A DNA stretch of 64,000 bases, taken from Ophioderma brevispina. Taxonomy: Eukaryota > Echinodermata > Ophiuroidea > Amphilepidida > Ophiodermatidae. The stretch is taken from contig JAMKCH010078420.1 in the NCBI GenBank assembly GCA_023653785.1, forward strand, positions 1 through 64,000. Reading direction: 5' to 3'. Each line of letters opens with the position of its first letter. Position 1 is the stretch's first letter. Below, in pieces: positions 24,485 to 35,689 of the stretch. The position numbers and the translations under genes were made by a program. The notes beneath the pieces are model-generated. The model was not told where the DNA came from and searched no databases. It saw nothing but the letters and a program-made list of their open reading frames with translations.

Positions 24485-25958
24485 GGTTCAGAAACCTGGT
24501 TTTTCGGCGATAAACTTGGTTCTTCACTGATAAACCTGGTTTTTCAAAAACTATGATAATCAAATTCGAAAAACCTGGTTTTTCGATTGAAAAACCAGGT
24601 TTATCAAAAACTATGAGAATCGCATTGAAAAACCAAGTTTCTCGGCGAAAAACCAGGTTTATCAAAAACTATGAATATCAAATTCGAAAAACCTGGTTTT
24701 TCGATTGAAAAACCAGGTTTATCAAAAAAAACTATGACAATCGCATTGAAAAACAAGTTTCTCGGCGAAAAACCAGGTTTCTCGGTCGATAAACCAGGTT
24801 TATCAAAAACTATGACAATCAAATTCGAAAAACCTGGTTTTTCGATTGAAAAACCAGGTTTATCAAAAAACTATGACAATCGAATTGAAAAACCAAGTTT
24901 GTCGGCGAAAAACCAGTTTTCTCGGTCGATAAACCAGGTTTATCAAAAACTATGACAATCAAATTCGAAAAACCTGGTGTTTTTCGATTGAAAAACCAGG
25001 TTTCTCGGTCGATACACCTGTTTTTTCGAAAACTATGACAATCGAATTCGGAAAACCTGGTTTTTCGATTGAAAAACCAGGTTTATTAAAAAAATATGAC
25101 AATCGAATTCGAATAACCTGGTGTTTTTCGATTGAAAAGTCAGGTTTCTCGGTCGATAAACAGGTTTATTAATCAAAAACTTGACATCAACTTCTAAAAA
25201 CCTGGTTTTTTCGTTGAAAAAACCAGGTTTATCCAAAAACTATGACAATCTACTTGGAAAAAAACAATTTTAATCGGCGAAAAACCAGGTTGTCTTCCAC
25301 TCTCGAGTCGATAAACCAGGTTTATCCAAAAACTATGACAACAATTCGAAAAAAACAGGTTTATCAAAAAAACCTCTGACAATCAATTGAAAACCAGTTT
25401 ATCGGCGAAAAAAACCAGGTTTCTCGTCGATTAAACCAGATTTATCAAAACTATGACAATCAAATTAAAAAAAAAAAAACTGGTTTTTCGATTGAAAAAC
25501 CACATGTTATAAAGCAAAAAAAACTTTGACAGTCGAATTGAAAACCAAGTTCAAATTCGGCGAAAAAAAACCCTGTTTCTTCTTTCCTCGGTCGATAAAC
25601 AGGTTTATCAAAATATGACAATCAAATTCGAAAAAAACCTGTTTTTTTGATTGAAAAAAACCAGGTTTAGTCACAAAAAACTCTGACAATCGATTGAAAA
25701 ACCTGTTTTCGATTATGAACATCGAAAACCTGGTTTTTCGATTTGAAATCGATTTGAAAATCGATATAAAAATCAATTTCGATTGAAAAAACGTCGATAA
25801 ACCGGTTTTTCGAAAACTATGACAATCGAATTCGAAAACCTGGTTTTTTGATTGAAAAACCTTTTTTTAATAATTATAATATTTGTTTGAATGGGTGAAA
25901 AACAGGTTTTTTCGATCGAAAAACCCAGGTTTATCGACGAAAAATAGGGTTTATCCTT
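24485..25958. repeat. Self-complementary satellite array 1
   Basis: Degenerate tandem units are built from AAACCTGGTTTTTCGATTG followed by its near-inverse AAAAACCAGGTTTATC, with spacers AAAACTATGACAATC(A/G) and CGGTCGATAAA. Each unit can form a hairpin. Unit order varies, giving higher-order structure, and decay increases to the right (homopolymer indels beyond 25300). Open frames on both strands (KPGFSIEKPG-type peptides) follow from the repeat and its palindromic nature and are not taken as genes. Confidence 0.92.
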
Positions 25959-26237
25959 TCTATTGTGCAATATCTTGCCATACCACGAGCGTCCCTACTC
26001 GTTCTCTCTTTGGCGCCGATGAAATGGATACTATTTCATAGACAAGAATCTAACTTGTTTTGGTAAACCACCTACCTTATTAACCGAAGCAACCCAGAAT
26101 TGTTTATAGGGGATAGTCAGAATACCTGAACACCACTGCCACCCGTCCGAACAGGACGGTATACGTTGCATGAAAATCGAACATGTTTCGGTTCCCCCAC
26201 TACTATTATACAAATATTGACTGCTATGAGGGGCCAA

Positions 26238-26342
26238 TGGTTGAAACTTAGGCCCAAGGTGATCTCGAAACCATACTGTGCCCCAAGGCGTAAGCCGAGG
26301 GGCAAAGTATGGTTTCGTGATCACCGAGGCCTATATTTCCAA
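26238..26342. repeat. Hairpin with about 50-nt arms
   Basis: The left arm contains AAGGTGATCTCGAAACCATA and TGTGCCCC. The right arm contains, in inverse, GGGGCAAAGTATGG and TTTCGTGATCACC. The loop is only a few bases (GCGTAAGC). Mismatches are few and sit at matched spacing, so it is a young inverted repeat or MITE. Confidence 0.75.
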
Positions 26343-26399
26343 CCGATCTCTCCGAATAAAAAGCAGTCAATAATTTGTTTTTATATATACCGAAAATAG

Positions 26400-27565
26400 A
26401 TTGTTGTCACTGATTGGTTAAAAGGACATTCTATTTCTAAGCAAGGATGCTAACCATCACAGGCCTATAAATAATTATCCATGTAATACATAGGCCAATG
26501 GCATGCATCATGGTTTAAACACTTTTGTGTAAACTTAGGGTCCAAAACTTAAGAATTAGCAATCAACCTTCCATGTGTTCAGGAAGTATGTTGGAGTCCA
26601 AACGGATCACCGTAATCGACTTCTTTGTGAGTTGCCATTTTTTTTTTTTGTCGCAAGATGCGTACAACTCCGAATTTAGCAACTTTTACCACGCCTGCAA
26701 ATCCGTTATCGGTGTCAATTATATCTCTCGAATATCTGTACGGTGTATTTTTTAACCTGCCGTTCTTGGTATTAGCCCTCTACTGCATCTCTGAAATTCC
26801 TTGCATCTTCTACAACAAGCTCATCGCATAGATACAGGTCCTCTGCGATTCAGCATTTCCTTGCCAAGCCTGCATCAGACTTGCACTACAATTTTTTGTT
26901 TACACCTTACTCTCCGTACTGTCAGTTCGGCCAGATTCCAGGCTGGTCGGCATATCCGTCCAAATGCAAAATGCGAATTCTCTTACCTCTTACAACGACC
27001 CGCTTCATCAATTGTACAAACACTCCTAATACGGATGGATATATGGTCCGTACAGCAGTCCTCTATGTTTGGGACGATGGTGTCCAGGGTAATAGGTCCT
27101 GAATAGATGCCCGCTCTCCCAGGGTAATAGTGTCATTTTTGGGTTCCTTCTTGAAGCTAGTTGGATTTATGCCTCCACTTTTAACGCAATCAGAGACAGG
27201 GATCTATAGATGAGGTTTAAACTATATATATTCCTCAGAGATAATCCTTGGCATCTGAGTGATTAAATTAAGTCACTGACATGGTATAGTTTTTTACTAT
27301 TTTCCCCAGCAATCAAAAACGCGTATAGTAATCTTTTTTTCCCCGGTAAATAGTACCTTTTCTAGTACATTTCTGCAGTATACGTAACTTTCTGCCGGTA
27401 TAGTAATTTTTTGGCCCGGATAGTACTCTGTGACCGGTATGTAACTCTTGCCGGTAATAGAGTAGGCCCTATTTTTCTGCCCTAGCTGTAGTCCCCAATC
27501 TTCGTTCTGAAGGCAAAAGTATCTGAGGGTATAATACAAACAACTATTTAACATGCCTTTAATTC
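26400..27565. other. No recognised gene
   Basis: An overlapping open stretch at about 26801-27106 (+) was examined in all frames and shows no domain. A segment at 27290-27480 repeats CCGGTA(T)AGTA-like words several times. Otherwise nothing is supported. Confidence 0.3.
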
Positions 27566-27569
27566 GGGC

Positions 27570-27680
27570 ATAGTCCAATCTATTGGCCCTCGTGATCTCA
27601 GACGGTACTACTCTTTTTTTTTCCCTCAGCTCCGCTTCGGAAATAGTACGGCCTAGAGATCACCTCGGTCAATAGATTTG
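27570..27680. repeat. Imperfect hairpin
   Basis: AATCTATTGGCCCTCGTGATC at the left (about 27576-27596) pairs with the inverse of GATCACCTCGGTCAATAGATT at the right (about 27657-27678), and the centre contains AGCTCCGCTTCGGAA. It is similar in style to the hairpin at 26.24 kb (GTGATC in both stems). Confidence 0.55.
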
Positions 27681-28035
27681 CTATTACCTCATGGATAGTC
27701 AATAATTTGTATACTATACATACTAAGTAGCACTATAACTATCACGGATATAACGGCCTTTTCGAATAGTTTCCTCGTATGTGACCCGTTGTGAATCAGA
27801 TATAGTCCGTCGGGAGTCTATCCGGGCTCCATAGACGACAACGGAACAAAGCTTGAAAACTAATGTGCGTGAAGAGTCAACTGAATATATTCCCTATGTT
27901 CACCATTGTTTTCCCGGACTATGAGTACGCCGGAACCAATACTTACTACTTCTACACTAACACCGTATTTATAGTAAATCCTGATTGTTCGTTAATAGTC
28001 CACTCAATCTCCGGTATGACCTGTACAAAATTGCT
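27681..28035. other. No recognised feature
   Basis: No repeat end or coding signature was identified. Confidence 0.3.
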
Positions 28036-28039
28036 ACAG

Positions 28040-29910
28040 AATTTTCTTGCTGTCACTTGTTGTCCAAACCCTCCCGAACAACATAATCAAAAGGTAGATA
28101 AAGGGAAGCATGGCAAGACATGCTCATTTGCATAAAACATCTGTGCCATTTTGCCTATAATTTTGGTTTATTATTTAATATATTTGAAAGAAGAACGACC
28201 CATTTAAGTAAATAAAGTTTTTTTTTTCAATTTTGATGAATGGTTCCTTCACCCCTAAACCCCATCTGTAGAGTTTTGCGCTGATATTTCAACGTTTTTC
28301 ATGTGGGAGCTAAAACTGATTTTCTTTTCTTAGCCGAATATTGATGTAAAAGTAATATCGTTCGCCCAAATGGGGTACATTTCCGCTTATAACTTCCAAC
28401 CAATATCCTTATGTAGCCCTAAGATTTCACAGGTAATGAGAAACTAGTACTTTCTTCAATACCAAAATGTTTACCCCTCCGGTAAAATATTGGAGTAGGG
28501 AACGATGCTATTAGCAATCACGCCACGGCCCTTTAACTCTCGAGTCTTTCTTGGCTTGTCCAACTAGGCCCGAGGTACACTTTCGGTCTCACCTTTTTGA
28601 GTTTGGTAGCCGTTTGTAGGGCAAATGTTGATGATTCTCTTCCTCCCTCATTGACGGTCATGTTTTCCATTCCCGTCTCTTTGGGCCTTCCGATGTAGGC
28701 TGACTTAGTCTGCAGCATTCTCAAATGATGCTTTGTAGTAGATCTTGTGCAGCACATATACATCCCCTGGTTAGGGCTGCGTAGTCAAGGTCGGTGAGAT
28801 GTTGACTTTGTGACGTCTATAGAATGCTTGACCGCCTTTTAGGTTTAGGTTTCCAGGTTTATTTCCATCTCAATTGCACATGACAGTAAAATCAACTATT
28901 GTAAACAATATAAAAATATGAACATATTTGAATAAACACAAAATTGATTTGATTATAATATACCATATAAGAGATGTCCCTACCTATACCTACCAACTGG
29001 CTATTACCACCAAATGACCCCTTCTTAAAATGTTCACACATACCAAACCACTTTTCTCTTCCGCTATCCCCCCACTTTTATCACAAAATTTTGCATGAAT
29101 TATCCACTTTTAAAGAATTTGAACACACCCAAATTAAATTTTCGCAGCCTACGTGCACATTTTTAACAATTTATAATTTCATGGCAGTCATTTTATAATG
29201 GCATGGCAATTTGAACTTTGAAAAAGAGGCACTTCCTATTTTAACTTCAAGGTTTTTAACATCATGGGCCCCCCTTCTTCATTTTTCTACTGGATGACCC
29301 AATTTTATTCAGCTGTGTACCGAATGACCCCTTATTTTTTGTTACATTTTATATGAAAGGACACGGGAAAGGTTCGAAAGGACCCTAATTTTCCCCCTGG
29401 GCCGAGGCACATCTGCCCATCACACTTCGCATAGGGAATGCCCCAGGTACCATTTTGACCCCAATGTGTTTTTACATACTCTCTGATAACTATTTGTAAT
29501 AAGATCTCCCATCCCGATTTCAGTCTGACAAATCATCTAGAACGCAAAATTAATTTTTGGCATGAAAATTTGCGGCCATCACTTGATAATGACCATCCAC
29601 TTTTTCCACTTTTAATATAGCCTTGCAAGTGCTGCACATCTTGCAGGCATAGCATGCAAACATGTTTTCATACCTAACCATCCGAAAATGGAAATCTCCC
29701 TAACATGCATCTATAACCTTTGCGAAATATGGTGTATCGTCACGTAGATAAATTCAAATTTTAAGCATGTCTTTCCAAGCTTTCCTTTTTCTAATTTTTG
29801 ATATATATGTTTTGTGAGATCTTTTTACTGCTAGTTTGCAGCAATGAAAACCTTCTGTAGCAAAATTTGTCCAGGTGTACCTAATATTTTTCATACATTG
29901 AGTGGAACCT
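28040..29910 (-). mobile_element. Long-TIR element, copy B (inverse of copy A)
   Basis: The sequence is the inverse of about 1620-3640. GAAGCATGGCAAGACATGCTC near 28107 matches the right end of copy A. The RT fragment at 28545-28830 matches 2860-3125, and the 29000-29700 block matches 1740-2510. Terminal inverted repeats (CTACAGAA and TTGCTGT words at about 28033 and 29850) are kept. Instead of the copy-A SINE it has a different insert at about 28835-28980. It is non-autonomous. Confidence 0.6.
28545..28830 (-). pseudogene. LINE reverse transcriptase fragment in copy B
   Basis: This is the inverse paralogue of 2860-3125. Minus-strand blocks include ENMTVNEGGRESSTFALQ, TATKLKKV and TSQERLES, in the position where LINE RTs have the MTVN-like and FKYLGS-like motifs. 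It is frameshifted and lacks catalytic motifs. Confidence 0.6.
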
Positions 29911-29984
29911 TACGCTATTCGCGTGCCCTGCAAAACGTGCACCGCATACCCGAATCGTAATACACCATGTGAACCACAAGCCTT

Positions 29985-30430
29985 ACGTAATGCCTTTGTA
30001 TTGCGGTTTATTAATTTATTATTCCGTTTTGAATAACAAAGGATTTGAGCATGTTGAGTGTTCATGTATGCAAGTGAAGGATAATCCACTAGAATAGCAC
30101 AGGACTATGAAATAGTAAGTTAATTTAAAATAAGAACAGAACTCATATGACCTAGATGGAATAATTAAATTTCCCCTATTCCACTGTGAGAGTCCCCTGG
30201 TTAAGAGTTTTTTATTTATTAAATTCTATATGTAACGTTGGGCGAAAATTGGCTTTTGTATTCACTCAGAAGGCTCTTAGGGCGAAATATCGTTTTCCTC
30301 CCCCCCTGACGTATCCCTTTGTCTTGCGGTTTATTTCGTTTTGGGATAACAAGGATATTAATATTAATTAATGCAAATAGGATAATCCCTAAAATAACGA
30401 AGGATGCGACATTAATTAAAACTCGTTCTG
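29985..30430 (+). repeat. Two diverged direct repeats
   Basis: CCTTTGT(A/C)TTGCGGTTTATT, then a CGTTTTG(A/G)ATAACAA-like block and GGATAATCC, occur at about 29992-30090 and 30310-30390. The leader repeat seen before satellite 1 lies between them at about 30262. Confidence 0.5.
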
Positions 30431-30674
30431 TTTACCCCCATAAGGCGCGCTGATTTAGGCTTACTAGTTTACATGTGAGGGCTAATGTAATAAGCTTTAC
30501 AAACAACCGTGTAAAAATATGAATTTTGAAAATATAGAGGGCGCACTATGTTTCAAAGGTGCCAGTGTCCTTTAAAACGAAAGCCTCCATCGAAAGTGGT
30601 GGTCAAGTGACGTGGGCTATTAAACTCCATTTTTCTCCCCTGGTTTGAAGCAGAGGGGATATTGCGAGGGGTGC

Positions 30675-30715
30675 GCATGTATGTATGTATGTGTATGTAT
30701 GTATGTATGATGCAA
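30675..30715 (+). repeat. ATGT microsatellite
   Basis: Tandem ATGTATGT units with one GTGT interruption. A separate TCTC and then CACA stretch lies at about 31065-31112. Confidence 0.85.
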
Positions 30716-30821
30716 CGTATGGTATGTGTGTGGTCCAGTTTGGTTAGGTTTGAGGTTAGGTTTTCGTTTTTTGTGTCTTCCTTCGAAAAGTGAAGTCTGA
30801 TTTAAAACCAGACTTGGAATT

Positions 30822-30892
30822 AGGTCACAGGGTTCCTTCATATGTTGAGGTGTCAAAGGTCATGGACCTAGGTCAAAGGTCATCTTAGGTCA
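30822..30892 (+). promoter_or_regulatory. Cluster of AGGTCA nuclear-receptor half-sites
   Basis: Five AGGTCA half-sites lie within 71 bp on one strand (30822, 30857, 30870, 30877, 30887). Two form a perfect DR1, AGGTCAAAGGTCA, at 30870-30882. Known: DR1 elements bind RXR/HNF4-type nuclear receptors. No gene start is visible nearby, so function is unproven and it may be a repeat-borne motif. Confidence 0.4.
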
Positions 30893-31151
30893 TGCTCCCC
30901 AGACTGCCATTTGCCAGGGGGAGTCGCCAAGTTTACTTGCAATTTTTTTTATCATATGATAAAGGGAATGTATGCTGCGACAACATATTCAAACGGGAAT
31001 GACATTGGGATTAGCAATATATGGAATTAAAATTGATGATGTCGATAGAATGTTTCGCTCTCTACTCAGCTCTCTCTCTCAAACAACACAGACACACATA
31101 CACACACACACACGTTCAGCGCAGTAGATCGTTCACCGATTACGTAATAGG

Positions 31152-31443
31152 CAGAGGGTGTTTTGAATCAATCCATGATGCATAGCAATGTGCCTATACT
31201 GTACTGTACTAAACATATGTCAGTACTTAGAGATAAAAAGTGTTCCAAAAGTTTAAGAACCACAAGACGTCTCATAATCATGCAAAACAATCCTTAAGTA
31301 CTAACACTTTGTGGGCTAAAATGAGCGTTAAAGTCAGGTTTTTATGTGTTAAGAAAAGGATTTTTATGTAATCACACGACCCTATATTGAGGCGAAATTT
31401 CCCAAAACTGGTGCACTGTGGGATTGACTCAAAACACCCTCTG
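31152..31443. mobile_element. hAT-like MITE, 8-bp flanks
   Basis: Termini CAGAGGGTGTTTTGA and the inverse TCAAAACACCCTCTG are flanked by GTAATAGG on the left (31144-31151) and GTAATAGG on the right (31445-31452, one extra base between). An 8-bp duplication with CAG-type ends suggests hAT. A related but eroded sequence lies at 59480-59725. Confidence 0.75.
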
Positions 31444-31644
31444 AGTAATAGGTAACTGAACTGCCTAATGTATGGTCATGTGACAATAACAATTAAGCAA
31501 TGGAATTCGAATTTCACAAGGAAACCTAAAGAAATAGAGGAAAAATGTTTCTTTTTCAAATTTGGAAAAAATGGAACCCGGAATGACACGGTTTCGTTTC
31601 CACAAATTATGTGGAATGAAACAGTTCTCAATATGTGTTCTGAA

Positions 31645-32395
31645 AGATCCAGTCTACCTTAGACCCTCCCAGGGTCTGTGGTATAAACGATTAGTAATGG
31701 AGACTAATATCCCTCTGAGTCAACCCAATGGTATTTTTAATTTTGTTAATCAGTGGACAAGTTGGTTCGTATGAGGGCGTATGGGCGGCCATTGGGGTCA
31801 AAAAGGTGTCAGCGCAGTAAAGGCACTATCAGTGATTTGCTAAATCATGAAATCGAAAAAATCATCAAAAATCAGATTTTTACATGTCTGTAACAAGTAC
31901 GGATACCCTAACATACCCTGCAAATGATAAGACCATCAGAAGCAACCTAATAAGCACAAAATCCGATATTTTAGTCATTACTGTCCGAACGGACACTTAC
32001 TACAACACGTAATTGAATGGAGAGTCATATCTTTGAAGACCGCCGTTTTCTTCCTTTTCTGGCAATTCTTACTGGGAAAAAGTAAACTAGAAATTATACG
32101 GACTTATCCTTCAATTTATGCCATTTCCTGCAAATTTCAAATATTTTGACTCTTTCGGGTAAATCACTGATGCCCAAGGCTGGAGGGAGGGCCCAGCGAT
32201 CTGGGTTTTTTTACGATTTTAGTTTTTGATTTGTTTTGTATATACATTGGATGCATCGTGTTGATGAGTGCGACTGTTGTAAAAGTGCAATTCCAAATAA
32301 ATAAATAAGTTTGATTTTATGTCAATTGAACCTACTGTGCCCGGAATCCGAAGACAAGAGCCGAGACTGTGGTACAGTCTAAGTCTACCTATATT
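31645..32395 (-). repeat. Dispersed repeat, inverse of the 54.6-kb copy
   Basis: Blocks shared in inverse with 54615-54985 include GACCCTCCCAGGGTCTG, CAGTGGACAAGTTGGTTCGT, GGGCGTATGGGCGGCCATTG, TTGTATATACATTGGATGCA and GAGCCGAGACTGTGG. This copy is longer because a 340-bp element sits inside it at 31830-32169. Confidence 0.75.
31830..32169. mobile_element. MITE nested in the dispersed repeat
   Basis: Ends read CAGTGATTTGC and the inverse CAGTGATTTAC. The paralogue at 54.8 kb reads straight through this position (GGACCGATGCCCAAGG in inverse), so it serves as an empty site. A duplicated AT/TA dinucleotide is compatible with the flanks. The interior is AT-rich and non-coding. Confidence 0.65.
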
Positions 32396-32399
32396 TAAC

Positions 32400-32990
32400 A
32401 GAAATGTCATTTTTTAATATATCAATATCATATTTTTGGTAAGTGGCATTTTCTGCCGTGTAACTTTCCAATTGGTTTGTACAGTGGCGAAATGTAGATA
32501 TGGCAAAATAAAATGATCGCTATCATCATATAAAGGGTTAACTCTAAATTTAATATTGTTATTTATTGTTTAATTACAAGAATATGTCAATACTTAAACT
32601 GGCAAATTCATAATTACTTATTTTAATTATTTTGTTTATCTCCGTTGGTGGATAAGAGGGTTCCTAGGGAACCACACTAATTATGTAATTAAATATTTTT
32701 GTCTTGAAAAGCTGCATATCCAAAAGACAGAAAAACACAAAAATATGAGTCGGAAAAGTATATCGTTGGTCGTAAAACTGGCAACATTTAATTTGCGGGT
32801 CCACTTAATGACAAACAAATAACAAATCCAAGCAAATTTAAGGTCGTCCATTTTTGTACTGGTAAAAAATGTTTACCACCATTTGTTTATATAGTGGTTG
32901 TTAGGGAACTCTTCATTCAATATCAGTAGCCTGGAAACTTGTTTCCAATGCATCTGTCAGTATGACTAATGCCTGCTTTGGTCCCATACT
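32400..32990. other. No recognised feature
   Basis: AT-rich interval without recognisable repeat ends or coding sequence. Confidence 0.3.
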
Positions 32991-32992
32991 AC

Positions 32993-33175
32993 CAGGGGCG
33001 GCGCCAGGGTAAAATCATAGGAGGGGCGAAACATCATAGGGGGGCGAAACAGTGTTAAAAAATTACCTTATTTGGTTAAAAAACCCTAATATTTTTGCGC
33101 CAAAAACCCCTGATTCCTAACTTTGAAATTTCAGGGGGCGGCCGTCCCCCTGCCACCCCCTGGGCGCCACCCTTG
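32993..33175. mobile_element. hAT-like MITE, 183 bp
   Basis: The left end CAGGGGCGGCGCCAGGG and the inverse right end CAAGGGTGGCGCCCAGGGG resemble the widespread hAT termini built on CAGGGGCGGCGCC. The flanks CATACTAC and CATACACA agree only in their first five bases, so the target duplication is imperfect. Confidence 0.65.
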
Positions 33176-33302
33176 CATACACAACTACTAACGGCAGGTC
33201 AGTTGGTAACCATTTATTAATACCTTGGAAGAAGTGCACCTTTCTTATTGTAATGGTCGGTTGTACTGGCCAAATTTTCACGTATTGTTACGGAGATATG
33301 GC

Positions 33303-33373
33303 AGTCATGCGTGGACAAAACCACTGGTTTATAGACAATCCAGAGGTCGCAGGTTCGAATCCCGCTTCAGCCA
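33303..33373 (+). tRNA. tRNA-like relic
   Basis: A B box GGTTCGAATCC with flanking CAGAGGTCGCA and a CCCGCTTCAGCCA-like 3' end is clear, but the 5' half does not fold into a D arm. Together with the better-preserved copy 260 bp downstream, it belongs to a small tRNA-derived family. Confidence 0.4.
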
Positions 33374-33563
33374 ATGAATCTTTACTCTCGTTAGGTTATA
33401 ATTGTATTTAAATCAGGTGCATCAAATTCTGATCCAGTAAATGTACAAATGCAGTTTCCCATCTTCGGTTCTTAGTGCTTGATTAAGGTGAGTGCATCAA
33501 TATACTATAGCTGATTTAGGAAAGATGATGGCTAGCAATTAGGGGATCAACCGCCAACACAAG

Positions 33564-33634
33564 GGCTGAATAGCTCGTAGTAGAGCATTGGTCTCACATC
33601 CAGAGGTCGTCGGTTCGAATCCCGCTTAAGTCCA
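33564..33634 (+). tRNA. tRNA-Val(CAC)-like sequence, probably not functional
   Basis: The acceptor GGCTGAA pairs with TTAAGTC apart from one mismatch and one G-T pair. The D stem GCTC/GAGC is perfect, the T loop is GGTTCGAATCC, and the anticodon loop CTCACAT gives CAC. The anticodon stem has two mismatches, so this is more likely a tRNA-derived pseudogene or SINE head than a working tRNA. Confidence 0.4.
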
Positions 33635-33686
33635 TATTCTTTTCTCTCGGTATATAGCATACATAACATATACATTATACGTCCCC

Positions 33687-34932
33687 AAAAATAAGTCCCC
33701 CTCTGGGCTGACCAGACTTTGTCATGAAAAAATCCTTTGATGGGTAGATTTCATCGCATCAAGTAATTTATTTTTTACAGAAAACATTTTTCCATGTAAT
33801 CAGCTCAGTCATTATTGAAAGGTAATGCCTTTTTCTAACACCCAAGCATTTGTGAAAAAATGATGTTTTCAAAACAGACCAAAAAAAGTTGCACTTTTCA
33901 ACTTTCTAAAGGGCCCAACAGTTATAGAAAGTTCATTACTTTAAGTCTGCTCAGTTAGTTGAGCGAAGGTCAAAAACTGTGTCATTTAACCAACGATTCA
34001 TTTCCCCTTTGTGATGCCATCATTCAACTTCACCATTTTTCTTGGTCTCTGGCATGTGGCCATTCATTAGTCTATTCCTGTCTGGAGACACTTGATTTTT
34101 CTTTGGTGCCCTAGTCTCTGTGTACAAGCCCTCTAATTTGACGAGTGGAAAAAGAAGTGTGAGACCAGTGCATATTTTTATTAACATTATTTTGGCTTAA
34201 TTTCAATTGTTATCGCAAATGCTTATGCAAAATGTAGTCCTTTATTTTAAATTACTAACCGTATCTTGCGCCGGGTATTGCCTATGGATGATGGACATGT
34301 CTGCCGTACTGTTGTAACAGCGGGGTCTCCCATGACGAGGCAAATCTTTGACCTAACCAGCTGATTATCCTGCAATTTTTACAAGAAAACACTTCTTCCA
34401 GAAATGCAGGTGATCTTCGCGGTTTCTGAATCAGCCTTTAACTAAACATGCAAGAGAAATCCACATGCCAAATGTGTGTGAAAGATTTCTTGCAACATTT
34501 GCCAATTAGTCTTCTCTTTTCATGACCCACACCTGAATTAATTCATACATGTAAAGCATACTTTTTTTCATGACCCATAACCTGGATCAACTCTTGCCCT
34601 CATCATTATGAAAGCATTATGTATAGGGATTCAAGGCTGAATAATTGGCGTGCATTTCAAATGTTTATGCATAAGGACCACATTAAAGGGGTCCATTTCA
34701 CATTATGTTGCAATAAGTTGCCAACAAGTTAAAAGTGCAACTTTTTGGCTGTTTTGAAAACATCAGTTTATCAACAAAATGCTGGTGTTAGATAAAGCAT
34801 TACTTCAACAAATATGACTGTATTACATGGGAAAATGTTTCTGTAAAACAAATAAGTTATAATGGAAGAAATACACCCATCAAGTGAGTTTTATCATGAC
34901 AAAGTATGGTATCCAAGAGGGGGACTTATTTT
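33687..34932. mobile_element. TIR element, about 1.25 kb
   Basis: Outer ends AAAATAAGTCCCCCTCT and its inverse open arms of about 235 bp. The arms match in blocks (TTTGTCATGA, TTACATGGGAAAATGTTT in inverse, GTTTTGAAAACATCA, AAGTTGCACTTTT). The centre (about 33920-34690) has no ORF of note. Target duplication is not obvious. Confidence 0.75.
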
Positions 34933-34944
34933 AAAGATGATGAG

Positions 34945-35030
34945 ATATATATATATAGAGATATATCATATTATATATATTTATTATATATATTATTGTT
35001 AGCGATATAAATATATATATATATTAATCA
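34945..35030. repeat. AT microsatellite
   Basis: Runs of TATATA interrupted by GAGATATATCA and TTGTTAGCG. It directly follows the TIR element. Confidence 0.85.
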
Positions 35031-35344
35031 TTCTTTATTCAAGTCAGGAGCCCAGGGAACTGCTTGTTGGATTTTGTTTTTGGTCACTTGTAGCGCTAAT
35101 TAGACTTATTCCAATATCAAAAGCTGTCGTGGAAAAACTACTGACAAACTAATTATATTCTTTTCATCCAATATCGATACCACGGAAATTCGCTTACATA
35201 TCGTAATCAGCGATGAAACACATTATTTTTCTACCGATTTATTATGAATCAAAATCCCCTGCTGTATACCATAATTTTTTTAATGGTTTCTTGAGTATCT
35301 TAATGAAATAGATAGTTGGACATTTGCTTTAATCAGATCAGTTA

Positions 35345-35665
35345 ATAATAACTACTATCGTTTTTATATAGCGCTTTATCACCGTAAACAGTTTCCAAGC
35401 GTGTTGCCTATATTATTACGCCGCCATTAGGAAATCGTCAAATTCATTTCGGTTCATTTAGGTGGCTGCTACCAAGTCGCACATCTCTATCAGCACTTAG
35501 ATTGTAATATCCAAAGATGAAAGCTCTCTAGATTTCGGTTGAGCGGCGAGGCAATTTTGAGATTAAGTATCTTGACCAGGGAACACAAACCGTTGGTCAC
35601 GCGGGGCCTCGAAAAATCTATGTGATAACGAGTCATGCAACTTTTCTACTGGACCACACGCCCGA
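35345..35665 (-). mobile_element. SINE copy, minus strand
   Basis: In inverse it reads GGCGTGTGGTCCAGTAGAAAA, then CCCTGGTCAAGATACTTAATC, GTGCTGATAGAGATG, GCAGCCACCTAAATGAA and the tail AAAGCGCTATATAAAAA. This is the same order as the 24056 copy, so it is a near full-length member of that family. Confidence 0.78.
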
Positions 35666-35689
35666 CACACGCGCTCTCAGTTTTTTTAA

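Noticed and set aside
24411..25970. Several open frames on both strands across satellite 1 with KPGFS-type repeats
   Set aside because: They arise because the repeat unit is self-complementary and stop-poor; there is no start context, conservation or non-repetitive domain.
26801..27106. Open frame as an exon of a membrane receptor
   Set aside because: All three frames were read; none shows a consistent domain or good splice boundaries.
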